A stretch of DNA of 64,000 nt from Paraburkholderia monticola (GCF_001580545.1 NZ_LRBG01000035.1:310001-374000); one strand, 5' to 3'. Positions 54,594-63,628 are shown, numbered from the stretch's first letter. Translations and numbers: made by a program. The notes: generated by a model not told the origin, from the letters alone.

Positions 54594-54677
54594 GCGGCCC
54601 AATTACGTCCGTCATCCTTGGGATGTGGCAAAGAGCCTTGATGTGACGGCATCAGGTCTCTTCGTCCAACCCATTTG

Positions 54678-54713
54678 CTCCCCGTTCTCTCATCCGGATC
54701 GGGGAGTTTTTTT
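54678..54713 (+). terminator. Rho-independent terminator after the parvulin gene
   Basis: A 7-bp GC stem (CTCCCCG at 54678-54684 with CGGGGAG at 54700-54706) with a long loop, followed by seven T residues. The T tract overlaps the stop codon of the convergent MFS gene. Confidence 0.8.
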
Positions 54714-56283
54714 ATTTGCGAAACACCACGTGCGAGATTCGCTGCACCAGCAGCGCGGCCGCCAGCGACGCCACCGCCGTTAGCCACACGCCGATATGAA
54801 TCGACTGCACGAGCGCGTCGCGCGCGGTATCGAGCAGCGCGAGCGTATTGAGTCCCGAGGTCTTCATATCCGCGATCAGCTGCGTACGCGACGCGTCGTC
54901 GATCAGAATGCGCAGATCGACGAAACGCGGCCGCCATTGCGACGCGGCCGGCTCGCCGAGCACGCTCATCGTGCGCGTGACGACGTTGCGATAATGATGC
55001 TGCACGACGGTGGCGACGATGCTGGTGCCGAGCATGCCGCCGACCATGCGTGTCGATTGCAATAACGCAGTAGTGATGCCGAAGCGTTCGCGTCCGGCGA
55101 TCTCCTGGCCGAACACATTCAGATTGTTCAGGATGAAACCGAGACCGATGCCGACCGCCCCCATCGGCAACACGATGCGCAGGTGCGGCGTGTCCGGGTT
55201 CGCGAATGCAAGCGCGATCGACGCGAACATCAGCAGCCCGAAACCGATCGACAGAATGCGCGTCGGCTTCTTCATGTGAATCACGATGCGCGTGTTCAGC
55301 AGACTGCCGAGCGCGATACACGCGGCGATTGGCGTCGCGAGCAGGCCGGCCTGTTGCGGCGACAAACCGAAGCCGCCTTGCAGCAGCAACGGCGCGAAGA
55401 AGATCAGCGAGAACATCACGAAGCCGGACAGCATGCCGAGCGTGAATAGCGTGACGAGCCGCGCGTCCTTGAACAGATCGAGCGGAATGATCGGATGCGT
55501 CGCGCGCTTTTCGCACATGAAGAGCGCGACCGCGCCTGCGATCACGCACGCGCCGAGCACGAGGTTGGTGAGCGTGAGGCCATTCTTCGGCACCGCTTCG
55601 ATAAACGCCTGCAGACCGCCGAGCACGGCCGCGACGAGCCCCGCGCCGAGCCAGTCGATTTTCACCTCGCCTTCGTGCGGCCGCCGGAAATTCGGCAGAT
55701 GCATCCAGATGAAATAGAGCGCCGCCGCGCCGACCGGCAGATTGACGAGGAATGTGGAGCGCCAGCCGAGGTGCTCGCTCATCCAGCCGCCCAGCGACGG
55801 GCCGGCGGCGGTGCCGATGCCGTAAGCCGCGGCCAGCACGACCTGCCAGCGCACACGGGTGCGCGGGTCCGGGAACAGATCGGGGATCGACGCGAACGCG
55901 GTGCCGACCATCATGCCACCGCCGATGCCTTGCAGCCCGCGCGCCATCGCGAGAAACAGCATGCTGTTGGCGAGACCGCACAACACCGACGCGATCGTGA
56001 ACGTGATCACCGCGGCGATCACGAAGCGCTTGCGGCCGAAGTAATCGCCGAGCCGCCCGAACACCGGCACCGTGACGACCGAGGCGAGCAGGTACGCGCT
56101 CGCGATCCACGCGAAGTATTCGAAGCCGTGCAGTTCGGCGACGATCGACGGCAGCGCCGTGCTGACGACGGTCTGGTCGAGCGCGACCAGCATGTTGACG
56201 AGGCCGATGCCGAGCATCGCGTACAACGCGTGGCGAAACGGCAGGGCGGGAGCGGCGGTACTGGCGGAGGCGGTGGAATTCAC
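54712..56283 (-). CDS. MFS drug-efflux transporter, DHA2 (EmrB/QacA) family
   Basis: 523 residues with about 14 membrane helices. DHA2 signatures are LGIGLVNMLVALDQTVVSTALPSIVAEL (helix 1), GRLGDYFGRKR (loop 2-3), ARGLQGIGGGMMVGTAFASIPDLFPDPRTRVRWQ, and AYGIGTAAGPSLGGWMSEHLGWRSTFLVNLPVG (motif C). It is an H+-driven exporter, probably of toxic organics. The start is a GTG at 56283 with no clear ribosome site. No membrane-fusion partner or regulator adjoins it. Confidence 0.92.
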   Translation of the reverse strand: MNSTASASTAAPALPFRHALYAMLGIGLVNMLVALDQTVVSTALPSIVAELHGFEYFAWIASAYLLASVVTVPVFGRLGDYFGRKRFVIAAVITFTIASVLCGLANSMLFLAMARGLQGIGGGMMVGTAFASIPDLFPDPRTRVRWQVVLAAAYGIGTAAGPSLGGWMSEHLGWRSTFLVNLPVGAAALYFIWMHLPNFRRPHEGEVKIDWLGAGLVAAVLGGLQAFIEAVPKNGLTLTNLVLGACVIAGAVALFMCEKRATHPIIPLDLFKDARLVTLFTLGMLSGFVMFSLIFFAPLLLQGGFGLSPQQAGLLATPIAACIALGSLLNTRIVIHMKKPTRILSIGFGLLMFASIALAFANPDTPHLRIVLPMGAVGIGLGFILNNLNVFGQEIAGRERFGITTALLQSTRMVGGMLGTSIVATVVQHHYRNVVTRTMSVLGEPAASQWRPRFVDLRILIDDASRTQLIADMKTSGLNTLALLDTARDALVQSIHIGVWLTAVASLAAALLVQRISHVVFRK

Positions 56284-56478
56284 GGAGCGGGCAGAAAGCG
56301 GTTCGGAGTGGACGCTGCACGGCGGATCGCGGTCAGGATCATCGCGATTCTACGCAGGTTGTCTGACCTCTTGCGGATTATACGGGTTTTCCCTAGTCAA
56401 AACTATTCGTCGCGCGAAAAACCACATCGTTCACCTGTACGCCAGCGTACGGGACGGCTCGCACGGGTTCGCGCGGAC

Positions 56479-57696
56479 ATGGTAAGTTCGCTCGCGGAAG
56501 ATCCGATCGATGTGCCTGGGGAGGACCTGATCCTGCGTCACGCCTCGGTTTGCTCGCTGAACACTGTCCGCGACGCTGCGTCGAGCTCGGCGCGCGCATG
56601 GAGCGCGGCGCGACTCGGCCGCGCGACGATCAGCGTTCGCGTGCGGGCCGGGTGGATCGGCGTCATGCTGCTGATCTACGCGCATGGCGCGGCCGCCGTC
56701 ACCGACATCGATACAGGCGGGGATGTCTCCACGGGAATCCACAGCAGCTTCGTGTCGCTGTATGGCGTGATCGATACGAGCCTGGAAATCACCGACCCCG
56801 GGTCCGGCTGGACCCCGCGCCTCGACTCCGGCGCCTATCGCGGCTCGCGCGTCGGGTTGCATGGCGCGGAAGCGCTCGGTGACGGCAACGCAATCGTGTT
56901 CACGCTCGAAAACGGCTTCAGCTCGACCGACGGCACCCAGCAGGTGCCCGGCTCGATCTTCAATCGCCAGGCATGGATCGGCGCGAGCGGCAGGTGGGGA
57001 GAACTGCGCTTCGGCCGTCAGTATTCGCCGATCTATATCCCGTTCAAGGGCGATCTCGACGCGTTCGGCGCAGGCACGATCGCCTCGGGGCTCAACAACC
57101 TGTCGAAGATCACGCCTTATGCGAACAACGCGATCGCCTATCTGTCGCCGCGCATCGCCGGCTTCAGCACGACGCTGATGATGGCCACGCGCGATCCGTC
57201 CGAGGACGACGGCAACGGCATCGACGGCTACTACGTGACCACGTCGTATCGGCTCGGCGAATTGCGCCTGTCGTACGCGCATCAGCAGACGCACGGCGCC
57301 GGCGCGCTGCGGGCGAACCTCGGCGGCGCGAACTACGCGTTCGGCAAACTGCGCGTCTGGCTGTCCTTTTTCAATGGCGATGGCGGCACGCCGGTCTATC
57401 ACGGCGCGGGCGGCTCGCTCTCGGCGCAGTACAGTTTGTCGGCGTACGCGCGCGCGTCGCTCGGCTATGCCCACGTGCGCGACTACACGACGGCCGGCGG
57501 CAGCGCGGACCAGTTCAGCGCGGCATTCGAATACAACATGTCGCCCACGCTGCTGCTGTACTTCAGCGCTGCGTATCTCGCGAATCACGACGACTCGACC
57601 TTCACGCTGCGCGGCGTCAACGTCACCGGGTTGCCGGTCGCTTACCCGGGCGCACCGGTCGCGGGTGTGCAATTCGGCGTGATAGAGCGCTTCTAG
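56479..57696 (+). CDS. Gram-negative porin with uncertain N-terminus
   Basis: 405 residues if started at ATG 56479. The porin itself begins SSFVSLYGVIDTSLEITDPGSG, with SRVGLHGAEALGDGNAIVFTLENGF, FNRQAWIGASGRWGELRFGRQYSPIY, and a terminal phenylalanine (GVQFGVIERF). A signal-peptide-like segment (WIGVMLLIYAHGAAAV) lies more than 50 residues inside that start, so a GTG at 56641 just ahead of it is a serious alternative. Neither start has a good ribosome site. It is an outer-membrane diffusion channel of a divergent subtype compared with the porin at 18037. Confidence 0.85.
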   Translation: MVSSLAEDPIDVPGEDLILRHASVCSLNTVRDAASSSARAWSAARLGRATISVRVRAGWIGVMLLIYAHGAAAVTDIDTGGDVSTGIHSSFVSLYGVIDTSLEITDPGSGWTPRLDSGAYRGSRVGLHGAEALGDGNAIVFTLENGFSSTDGTQQVPGSIFNRQAWIGASGRWGELRFGRQYSPIYIPFKGDLDAFGAGTIASGLNNLSKITPYANNAIAYLSPRIAGFSTTLMMATRDPSEDDGNGIDGYYVTTSYRLGELRLSYAHQQTHGAGALRANLGGANYAFGKLRVWLSFFNGDGGTPVYHGAGGSLSAQYSLSAYARASLGYAHVRDYTTAGGSADQFSAAFEYNMSPTLLLYFSAAYLANHDDSTFTLRGVNVTGLPVAYPGAPVAGVQFGVIERF

Positions 57697-58179
57697 CGCG
57701 CATCGCAATACTTCAAGGCTTTGATCGTGTGTCGAATCAGGTATGGCGCTCTCTAATTCAATTGATAGATGGCGCGTACATTTTTCGATGTCGATTTACA
57801 GAATGATTACGTGATTGGAAATTGGAAAGCGTCGCGAATAAAAAAAGGCCGACACAATGTGTCGGCCTAAAAGATTCTGGCTTCCGAGGATGATTGCCAG
57901 AACCTGAGAGACTTGGGCGACAAATGGATCGACCCGTGTAGCACTTTAGCGATAGTTGATGCAGAACGCATGGCGGTGAGTATAACGTCGGCGATTGCTC
58001 TTGGGGGAATCGCTCATCAAGCAATTAATTAGTGAATATTTCATTTTGCTTATCCTCATATTGTTGGATTCGGATAAAGCGAATTTAGTGGAAGCGCACT
58101 CGCGCGGACGCCATCCGATCGAACAGAAAAGGAGGCAGTGGCGCTATGCTAGCGGTTTCGTCTACTCGAGGAGCGACCG
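57697..58179. other. 483-base intergenic region with a minus-strand RNA candidate
   Basis: No protein gene is convincing. It contains a strong minus-strand terminator (57838-57868), a -10-like TATACT for a minus transcript, and an AT-rich stretch near 58020-58090 likely serving the dienelactone hydrolase promoter. Confidence 0.5.
57838..57972 (-). ncRNA. Candidate small regulatory RNA
   Basis: On the minus strand a TATACT box (57984-57979) predicts a start near 57972. About 105 nt on, a perfect 10-bp stem (57868-57859 with 57855-57846, ATT loop) runs into eight U residues. A second internal stem pairs the TCTGGC/GCCAGA blocks. No gene upstream on the minus strand would need this terminator, so it most simply ends an independent RNA of about 130 nt. 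The -35 is not obvious. Confidence 0.45.
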
Positions 58180-58887
58180 ATGACCCAACACGCAGGTTCG
58201 ATGATCACGTTCAACCGTCCCGACGGCAAGCAGCTTCAGGGCTATCTCGCGAAGCCTGAAAAAACCGCGGGTGCGCCCGCGGTCGTCGTGATCCAGGAAT
58301 GGTGGGGCTTGAACGACCAGATTCGCGGTGTCGCCGACCGACTCGCGAAGGCCGGCTACTTCGCGCTCGTGCCCGATCTGTATCGCGGCAAGTCGACCGT
58401 CGAAGAAGATGAGGCACATCATCTGATGAGCGGTCTCGATTTCGGCGACGCAGCGACGCAGGACGTGCGCGGCGCGGTCCAGTACCTGCAGCAGCACGCG
58501 GCGAAGGTCGGCATCGCCGGCTACTGCATGGGCGGCGCGCTGACGCTGCTCGCGCTGTGCAACGTGCCCGAAGCGGCAGCCGGCGTCGTCTGGTATGGCT
58601 TCCCGCCGCTCGACTATGTCGACGCGTCGAAGATCAAGGTGCCGGTGATAGGCCACTGGGGTCTGCAGGACGAGTTCTTCGCCGCCGACACCGTCGACGC
58701 GCTCGAAAAGAAACTCGCCGACGCGAAGGTCGACGTCGAGTTTCACCGCTATCTGGCGCATCACGCGTTCGCGAACGAAACGGCGGTTGGGCCGGGCCGC
58801 ATCGCCAAGACGCAATACGATCCGGTCTGGGCGCAACAGGCGTGGGATCGTACGCTGACGTTCCTTGGCCGCACGCTGTGGAAGTGA
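58180..58887 (+). CDS. Dienelactone hydrolase family protein
   Basis: 235 residues of the cysteine-type alpha/beta hydrolases. The nucleophile is C116 in GYCMGGALT, with E40 in IQEWWGLN, an acidic residue in GLQDEFF, and the histidine in LAHHAFAN. Family enzymes open lactones such as dienelactone to maleylacetate in chloro- or methylcatechol routes. No ortho-cleavage genes adjoin it, so its substrate is open. AGGAGCGACCG precedes the ATG, and a strong terminator follows. Confidence 0.94.
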   Translation: MTQHAGSMITFNRPDGKQLQGYLAKPEKTAGAPAVVVIQEWWGLNDQIRGVADRLAKAGYFALVPDLYRGKSTVEEDEAHHLMSGLDFGDAATQDVRGAVQYLQQHAAKVGIAGYCMGGALTLLALCNVPEAAAGVVWYGFPPLDYVDASKIKVPVIGHWGLQDEFFAADTVDALEKKLADAKVDVEFHRYLAHHAFANETAVGPGRIAKTQYDPVWAQQAWDRTLTFLGRTLWK

Positions 58888-58958
58888 GTGAATGAATGGT
58901 CGAAGCGGACCGCTGGTCCGCTTCGTGAATGCGCCCGCCATCGTGGCGCTTTCATGAC

Positions 58959-58996
58959 ACGGCCGCGCTGTTTTGGCAGCGCGGCCGTTTTCTTTG
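58959..58996 (+). terminator. Terminator after the dienelactone hydrolase
   Basis: A perfect 12-bp GC stem (58959-58970 with 58977-58988) with a TTTTGG loop and TTTTCTTT after it. A second perfect 11-bp hairpin without a T tract lies just upstream (58901-58911 with 58915-58925). Confidence 0.88.
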
Positions 58997-59000
58997 GCAG

Positions 59001-59747
59001 TCACAGCTTCGAGCCGCCATCGACGTGCAGCGTCTCGCCGGTGATCCAGCGCGCGGCGTCCGAAGCGAGGAAGACCGCCGCTCCGGCGATATCGTCCGGT
59101 TGCGCGACGCGCTTCAACGCCTGCATGCCGAGCGTCAGTTCGCGTCCCGCGTCGGTCTTCGCAAAGCTCGACATATCGGTCTCGACGACACCCGGTGCCA
59201 CCGCATTGACACGAATGCCGCGCTCGCCGAGCGCCGCCGCGAAATGCTTGACGAGCGTATCGACCGCGCCCTTCGTCGCCGCATACGCGGGCAGCGTGCC
59301 GACGGCCGCGCGCGCCGCGAGCGAGGACAGCAGGATCACGCTGCTGTCCTTGTGCAGCACCGGCAGCAACTGCTGCACGAGAAAGTACGGCGCGCGCACG
59401 TTGACCGCGAACAGGTCGTCGAAATCGGCGACGCTGGTTTCTTCGATCGTGGCCGCTTTCGAAATGCCCGCATTCGCGATCAGAATATCGAGCCGTTCGC
59501 CGACCACCGCGCGCACCTGTTTCGCGAGCGCATGGGGGCCGTCCGCGTCGCGCAGATTCGCGGCGATCTTCCGCGCGTTGCCGCCGGCCGCGCGAATCTC
59601 GGCGACGACCCGCTCCGCTTCCTGTTCTGCGCTGCTGTAGTGAACGAGAACCTGCGCGCCCGCGTTGGCGAGTGCGAGGGCTGTGGCGCGGCCGATACCA
59701 CGCGATGCGCCGGTGACGAGCGCGGTCTTTCCGGTGAGGCTGTTCAT
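59001..59747 (-). CDS. SDR-family oxidoreductase (FabG-like)
   Basis: 248 residues with the full classical set: TGASRGIGRATA at 13-24, NAGI (LIANAGISKAATI), catalytic Ser in VILLSSLAARA, YAATK, and the FabG-like tail ASDAARWITGETLHVDGGSKL. It is an NADP-type ketone/alcohol oxidoreductase of unknown substrate. It is 26 bp downstream of the alpha/beta hydrolase gene on the same strand and likely in one operon with it. Confidence 0.94.
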   Translation of the reverse strand: MNSLTGKTALVTGASRGIGRATALALANAGAQVLVHYSSAEQEAERVVAEIRAAGGNARKIAANLRDADGPHALAKQVRAVVGERLDILIANAGISKAATIEETSVADFDDLFAVNVRAPYFLVQQLLPVLHKDSSVILLSSLAARAAVGTLPAYAATKGAVDTLVKHFAAALGERGIRVNAVAPGVVETDMSSFAKTDAGRELTLGMQALKRVAQPDDIAGAAVFLASDAARWITGETLHVDGGSKL

Positions 59748-59773
59748 GGCAATGCTCCTTTATTTGAAGGCGA

Positions 59774-60661
59774 TCAGTCGTGCGCGGCGAGGAACTCGCT
59801 CACGTGCGCGACGAATCGTTCGGGGTACTGATATAGCGAACCGTGGTTCGCGTCCGGGTAGATGATCAGCTGCGCGTTCGGCAGGTTCTGCTGCAGGATC
59901 CACGAGTTGATCGAGTAGATGATCACGTCGTGATCGCCATTGACGACGAGCGTCGGCTGCTTCAGCGCGCGCAGGTAGTCGAACGGATCGACGCGCGGCG
60001 CGCCCCATTTCGCGAGCGCGGCGAGCTGTGCCGGCGCGACCTTGTCGTTGGCCTCGGGGTCGCGTGCTTCGCTGCGCAGACGGAAGCGCTGCAGGAAGCG
60101 GCGCCCGGCCGCCTGGCTCGCCGCCGACGGCGCGAAGTGCACGCGCAGCCATAGATCGTCCGGCTGCGCATAGGTCGCGCCGAAAATGTCCTGCGCTTCG
60201 GGCGTCAGAGAGCTCATCGCCTCGCCGCTGCGCGGGCCGGTGCCGACCAGAATCACGCGGCGCACCAGCGTGGGTTCGGCGATTGCCAGCGTCTGTGCGA
60301 TCAGGCCGCCCATCGAAAAGCCGAGCACGTCGACCGTCGTCAAGCCGAGCGCCTTGATGAACGCGGCGGCATTCGCGGCCATTTCCTCGATCGATTCCGG
60401 CACCGCGCCGGACGTGCTCGAAATGCCGGCGTTGTTGAACAGGATCACTTCGCGATCCGCGGCGAGGCCGTCGGTGACGGCCGGGTCCCAGTGATCCATC
60501 GTGCCGGTGAAGTGAATGTTGAACACGAGCGGCACGCCCGCCGGCCTGCCGAAGCGGCGATAGGCGAAGCGGATGCCGTTCGCTTCGACGTATTGGGTCG
60601 GGGCGTTCTGGTGCGTGTGACGGACGACTACGACGTCTTCTGAAACGGTCGGGGAGTTCAT
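59774..60661 (-). CDS. Alpha/beta hydrolase
   Basis: 295 residues from ATG 60661 with AAAGGAACCCGAG upstream. The nucleophile elbow GFSMGGL is intact, the acid is in VVNGDHDVIIYSINSW, and the base in PDANHGSLYQYPERF. HFTGTMDHWDP replaces the usual HG-type oxyanion loop, as in haloperoxidase-like esterases. It is co-oriented with the SDR downstream. The shared divergent region to the amidohydrolase carries four copies of CAGGCATG. Confidence 0.92.
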   Translation of the reverse strand: MNSPTVSEDVVVVRHTHQNAPTQYVEANGIRFAYRRFGRPAGVPLVFNIHFTGTMDHWDPAVTDGLAADREVILFNNAGISSTSGAVPESIEEMAANAAAFIKALGLTTVDVLGFSMGGLIAQTLAIAEPTLVRRVILVGTGPRSGEAMSSLTPEAQDIFGATYAQPDDLWLRVHFAPSAASQAAGRRFLQRFRLRSEARDPEANDKVAPAQLAALAKWGAPRVDPFDYLRALKQPTLVVNGDHDVIIYSINSWILQQNLPNAQLIIYPDANHGSLYQYPERFVAHVSEFLAAHD

Positions 60662-61006
60662 CTCGGGTTCCTTTGCGCTATATATGACAGGCATGGAGCG
60701 GTGATTTCGCAAGGCTGCTGCGCCACTGCATGAGTCGTAATGTAGTGATACCTTGCGCGAAGGAAAAAGACTTTGTAGGCTGAGCGGCATGCCTGTCAGG
60801 CATGACTCGCGAGGATCGATCCCATGCTCGGCTACAGCCGCGCGAACACCGCGCCGGTGCTGAAGCTTTTTTGCCCAGAGCAGAGGAATTGCTGGCGCCG
60901 CGTGCGCCGCGATGATGCAATGGCGCGAGACTCAGGCATGCTTAGGCGATGTCGCCGGGCGCTTCTCGCGCGACGGCATCGGCAATCCATTCAAGGAGAT
61001 GACAAC
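60662..61006. promoter_or_regulatory. Divergent control region with repeated CAGGCATG motif
   Basis: 345 bases. CAGGCATG occurs at 60688-60695, 60797-60804 and 60933-60940, and its complement CATGCCTG at 60788-60795. The middle pair forms a 17-bp palindrome with a one-base centre (60788-60804). An AT-rich TATATATG at 60679-60686 sits next to the first copy. No gene is seen. Confidence 0.5.
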
Positions 61007-62248
61007 GTGGTGAAGATCGATCCGGACCGGCTGTTGGCCGACCTCAAACAGCTGCGCAGCTTCGGCGCGACCGGCCCCGGCGTGGTCCGGCTGGCGTTGT
61101 CGCCGGTCGATCTGGCGGCGCGCGAATGGCTGGTCGGCAGGATGACGGAGGCGGGGCTCGACGCGCGCATCGACGGTATCGGCACCGTGTTCGGACGCTC
61201 GCGCAACAGCGGTCCCGCACTCGTGATCGGCTCGCATACGGACACGCAGCCGACCGGCGGCTGGCTCGATGGCGCAATGGGCGTGATGTACGGGCTCGAA
61301 ATCGCCCGTGCGCTTGCGGAGAACGACGCGACGCGGCATCTCGCCGTCGATGTCGCGTCGTGGATCGATGAGGAGGGCACGTTCTCGGGTCTGCTAGGCA
61401 GCCGCAGCTTCGTCGGCGAGGCGGTCGACGAATCGATTCGCGGCGCGACGAACCGGCAGGGCGAACGCCTCGCCGACGTGCTCGAGGCAGCGGGACTCGC
61501 TAGCCGGCCGCGCGCGCGTTTCGAGGCGGGACGCCAGGTCGCGTATCTGGAGCCGCATATCGAGCAGGGCGGCCGGCTCGAAGCGATCGGCAAGACGATC
61601 GGCGTCGTCACCACGATCGTCGGGCTGCGCGAAGCGCGGCTGCGCTTCACGGGTCAGCGCAATCACGCAGGCACGACGCCGATGGCGATCCGCCGCGACG
61701 CGGGCGCGGCGCTGGTCGCGTTTATTGCACGGATGAACGACGCGTTCACGCAGTTGGCTGACGCGGATACCGTCTGGACCGTGGGCCGCATCGATCTCGA
61801 TCCGGGTTCGATGAGCGTCGTGCCCGGCGCGGCCGACATGTACCTGCAGTACCGCGACGCCAACCCGGCGCGGCTTCAGGCAATGGAACAGGCGCTAGCC
61901 GCACTGGTGCGCGACTTCAATGCGCACCACGCCGTGAGCGTCGAATTGCAGACGATCGACGAGCCGATCGAACCCGTCAGCATGGACGCCGGGCTCGCGG
62001 CGCACATCGCGCGAGCCGCCGAAGCGATCGCGCCGGGGCAGTGGCTGCGCATGCCGAGCGGCGCCGCGCATGACGCCCAGGTGATCGCGCGTTGCATGCC
62101 GGCGTGCATGATGTTCGTGCCGAGCATCGGCGGCGTGAGCCACGACTTTATCGAGGACACGGCCGAAGCGCATATCGTGCTCGGCTGCCAGGTGGCGGCG
62201 ACGGCCGCGGCCTCGATGCTGTTGGAGCTATCGGCCAGGCCTTCCTGA
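61007..62248 (+). CDS. M20-family Zn-dependent amidohydrolase (hydantoinase/carbamoylase type)
   Basis: 413 residues from GTG 61007, backed by AAGGAGATGACAAC. Metal and active-site blocks are GSHTDTQPTGGWLDGAMGVM, WIDEEGTFSGLLGSRSF, LEPHIEQGGRLEAIG, RNHAGTTPMAIRRDA (dimer-interface His) and MPSGAAHDAQVIA. The class covers N-carbamoyl-L-amino acid hydrolase, beta-ureidopropionase and allantoate amidohydrolase, which release ammonia and CO2 from carbamoyl groups. The exact substrate cannot be told. It is divergent from the alpha/beta hydrolase. Confidence 0.93.
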   Translation: MVKIDPDRLLADLKQLRSFGATGPGVVRLALSPVDLAAREWLVGRMTEAGLDARIDGIGTVFGRSRNSGPALVIGSHTDTQPTGGWLDGAMGVMYGLEIARALAENDATRHLAVDVASWIDEEGTFSGLLGSRSFVGEAVDESIRGATNRQGERLADVLEAAGLASRPRARFEAGRQVAYLEPHIEQGGRLEAIGKTIGVVTTIVGLREARLRFTGQRNHAGTTPMAIRRDAGAALVAFIARMNDAFTQLADADTVWTVGRIDLDPGSMSVVPGAADMYLQYRDANPARLQAMEQALAALVRDFNAHHAVSVELQTIDEPIEPVSMDAGLAAHIARAAEAIAPGQWLRMPSGAAHDAQVIARCMPACMMFVPSIGGVSHDFIEDTAEAHIVLGCQVAATAAASMLLELSARPS

Positions 62249-62256
62249 GGGCCGCG

Positions 62257-62562
62257 TTACTTCCACTTGTCGCCGAGCGCATCGAGCCCGGCTTTCATCA
62301 GATCCTCGGGCAGCATCGCGATGCGCAGTTCGCAGTCGGCGTTGAGCTTCAGGAACCACGGCTCCGCCAGCGCGGGAATCGCCGAGGGGTCATCGATATT
62401 GACGACCGCCACGGCGCCCCGTTTGCCTTGCTGCTCGGTGAAGTAGATGGCTTCGGGTTTCATGTCGTCGAGGATTTGCCGCATCAGAGCGCCGACTCGG
62501 CCTTCGCGCACTAGTGTGTTGAACGGTTCGTTCGGTATTTGTATGTTGAGAAGCATGCGCAT
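62257..62562 (-). CDS. Small conserved hypothetical protein (101 aa)
   Basis: 101 residues after a near-perfect ribosome site (AGGAGGATGAC). The pattern LLNIQIPNEPFNTLVREGRVG, MKPEAIYFTEQQGKRGAVAVVNIDDPSAIPALAEPWFLKLNADCELRIAMLPEDL suggests a ferredoxin-like, dimeric alpha/beta-barrel-type small protein. I do not recognise a function. It is convergent with the amidohydrolase, 8 bp between stops. Confidence 0.82.
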   Translation of the reverse strand: MRMLLNIQIPNEPFNTLVREGRVGALMRQILDDMKPEAIYFTEQQGKRGAVAVVNIDDPSAIPALAEPWFLKLNADCELRIAMLPEDLMKAGLDALGDKWK

Positions 62563-62696
62563 GTCATCCTCCTGTTCGATGCCCGCACGGGCATCTTAAG
62601 GATAGGTGTTGCATGCTGAGCCGATGGCGTTGATCGCGGACGAAGCTTCGGCGATTACGGCCGATGGGTGGCGCGTTGTGCCGGGTGTGCGTCGCC

Positions 62697-63329
62697 TCAG
62701 TTGCCGAACAGCGAACCCTGGGTTGCGCGATTCGGCAGACGATGCGCCGGTTTCGCGGGCGCCTCGACCTTGACTGCTGGCGCCGCATTCGTCGCTCGAG
62801 CTCCCGCTGCGTGGCGTGGCTCGTCGCCGGCCGCCGCTTCGAGCGACGTCTGCCCCGCCTCCAGCGAAAGCAGCAGCATCTTGTTTGCAAGGCCGCCCGC
62901 GAATCCCGTCAGCTCGCCCGATGCGCCGATCACGCGATGACACGGCGCGACGATCGAAATCAGATTCCGGCCGTTGGCCGCGCCGACCGCGCGCACCGCA
63001 TTGACGTTGCCGATCTGCTGCGCGATCTCGGAGTAGCTGCGTGTCTGGCCGAACGGGATCGTCAGTAGCGCGTGCCACACCTGCTTCTGGAACTCGGTGC
63101 CCTGAAAGTCGAGCGGCAGATCGAAGGCCTGCCGCGTGCCCGCGAAGTACTCGCGCAATTGCCGCTCGGTTTCGACCAGCACCGCGAGTTCGTTCGCTTC
63201 GCTCATCTCGCCGAGTCGCACGCGGTTCGGCTTGTCGTGTTCCCACAGAATCGCGGCGAGGCGCTCGCCCTTCGCCACGAGCTTCAACTGACCGACCGGC
63301 GAATCGATCAACTTGTATGCGTATGTCAC
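62697..63329 (-). CDS. ogt: Methylated-DNA-protein-cysteine methyltransferase with C-terminal extension
   Basis: 210 residues from GTG 63329. It repairs O6-alkylguanine by transferring the alkyl group to its own cysteine, C130 in IVAPCHRVIG. The helix-turn-helix arginine-finger region (YSEIAQQIGNVNAVRAVGAANGRN) and GFAGGLANKMLLLSLE are complete. The tail (about 160-210) is an Ala/Pro-rich linker ending QGSLF (204-208), which fits the QxxLF sliding-clamp-binding pattern. No adaptive-response regulator adjoins it. Confidence 0.94.
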   Translation of the reverse strand: MTYAYKLIDSPVGQLKLVAKGERLAAILWEHDKPNRVRLGEMSEANELAVLVETERQLREYFAGTRQAFDLPLDFQGTEFQKQVWHALLTIPFGQTRSYSEIAQQIGNVNAVRAVGAANGRNLISIVAPCHRVIGASGELTGFAGGLANKMLLLSLEAGQTSLEAAAGDEPRHAAGARATNAAPAVKVEAPAKPAHRLPNRATQGSLFGN

Positions 63330-63628
63330 TTTCTCAGACTCCTGACAGGGTGGAGGCGCAAAGCTTTCGACACGGAGGGGTTCGAACGACCCGGCACGGA
63401 AAGTCGCATGATGGCTGCGCCGTTATCCGATAGTGTGTCGCTCGCGTCGCCTGAACGCGCTCCAGATATTGCTGTCTCATTCGCAATCGAGATGGCCGCG
63501 ACGATCGTGACCATCGAGCCGCTTACGTCACTGTACCGCAGAGAACCCCAGATGGCCTTTGACTCAGTAAAATCGATAGCCTCGGTACGACGCGCTGCGG
63601 GCGCTCTCCGATTTTCTTTCCCACGACT

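Noticed and set aside
54587..56320. A 577-codon minus-strand frame overlapping the DHA2 transporter
   Set aside because: The composition is Arg/Ala shadow-like; the overlapping frame at 54712-56283 has 14 hydrophobic helices and family motifs.
57758..58024. 88-codon minus-strand frame in the spacer before the dienelactone hydrolase
   Set aside because: It runs straight through the strong terminator and has no ribosome site or protein-like composition.
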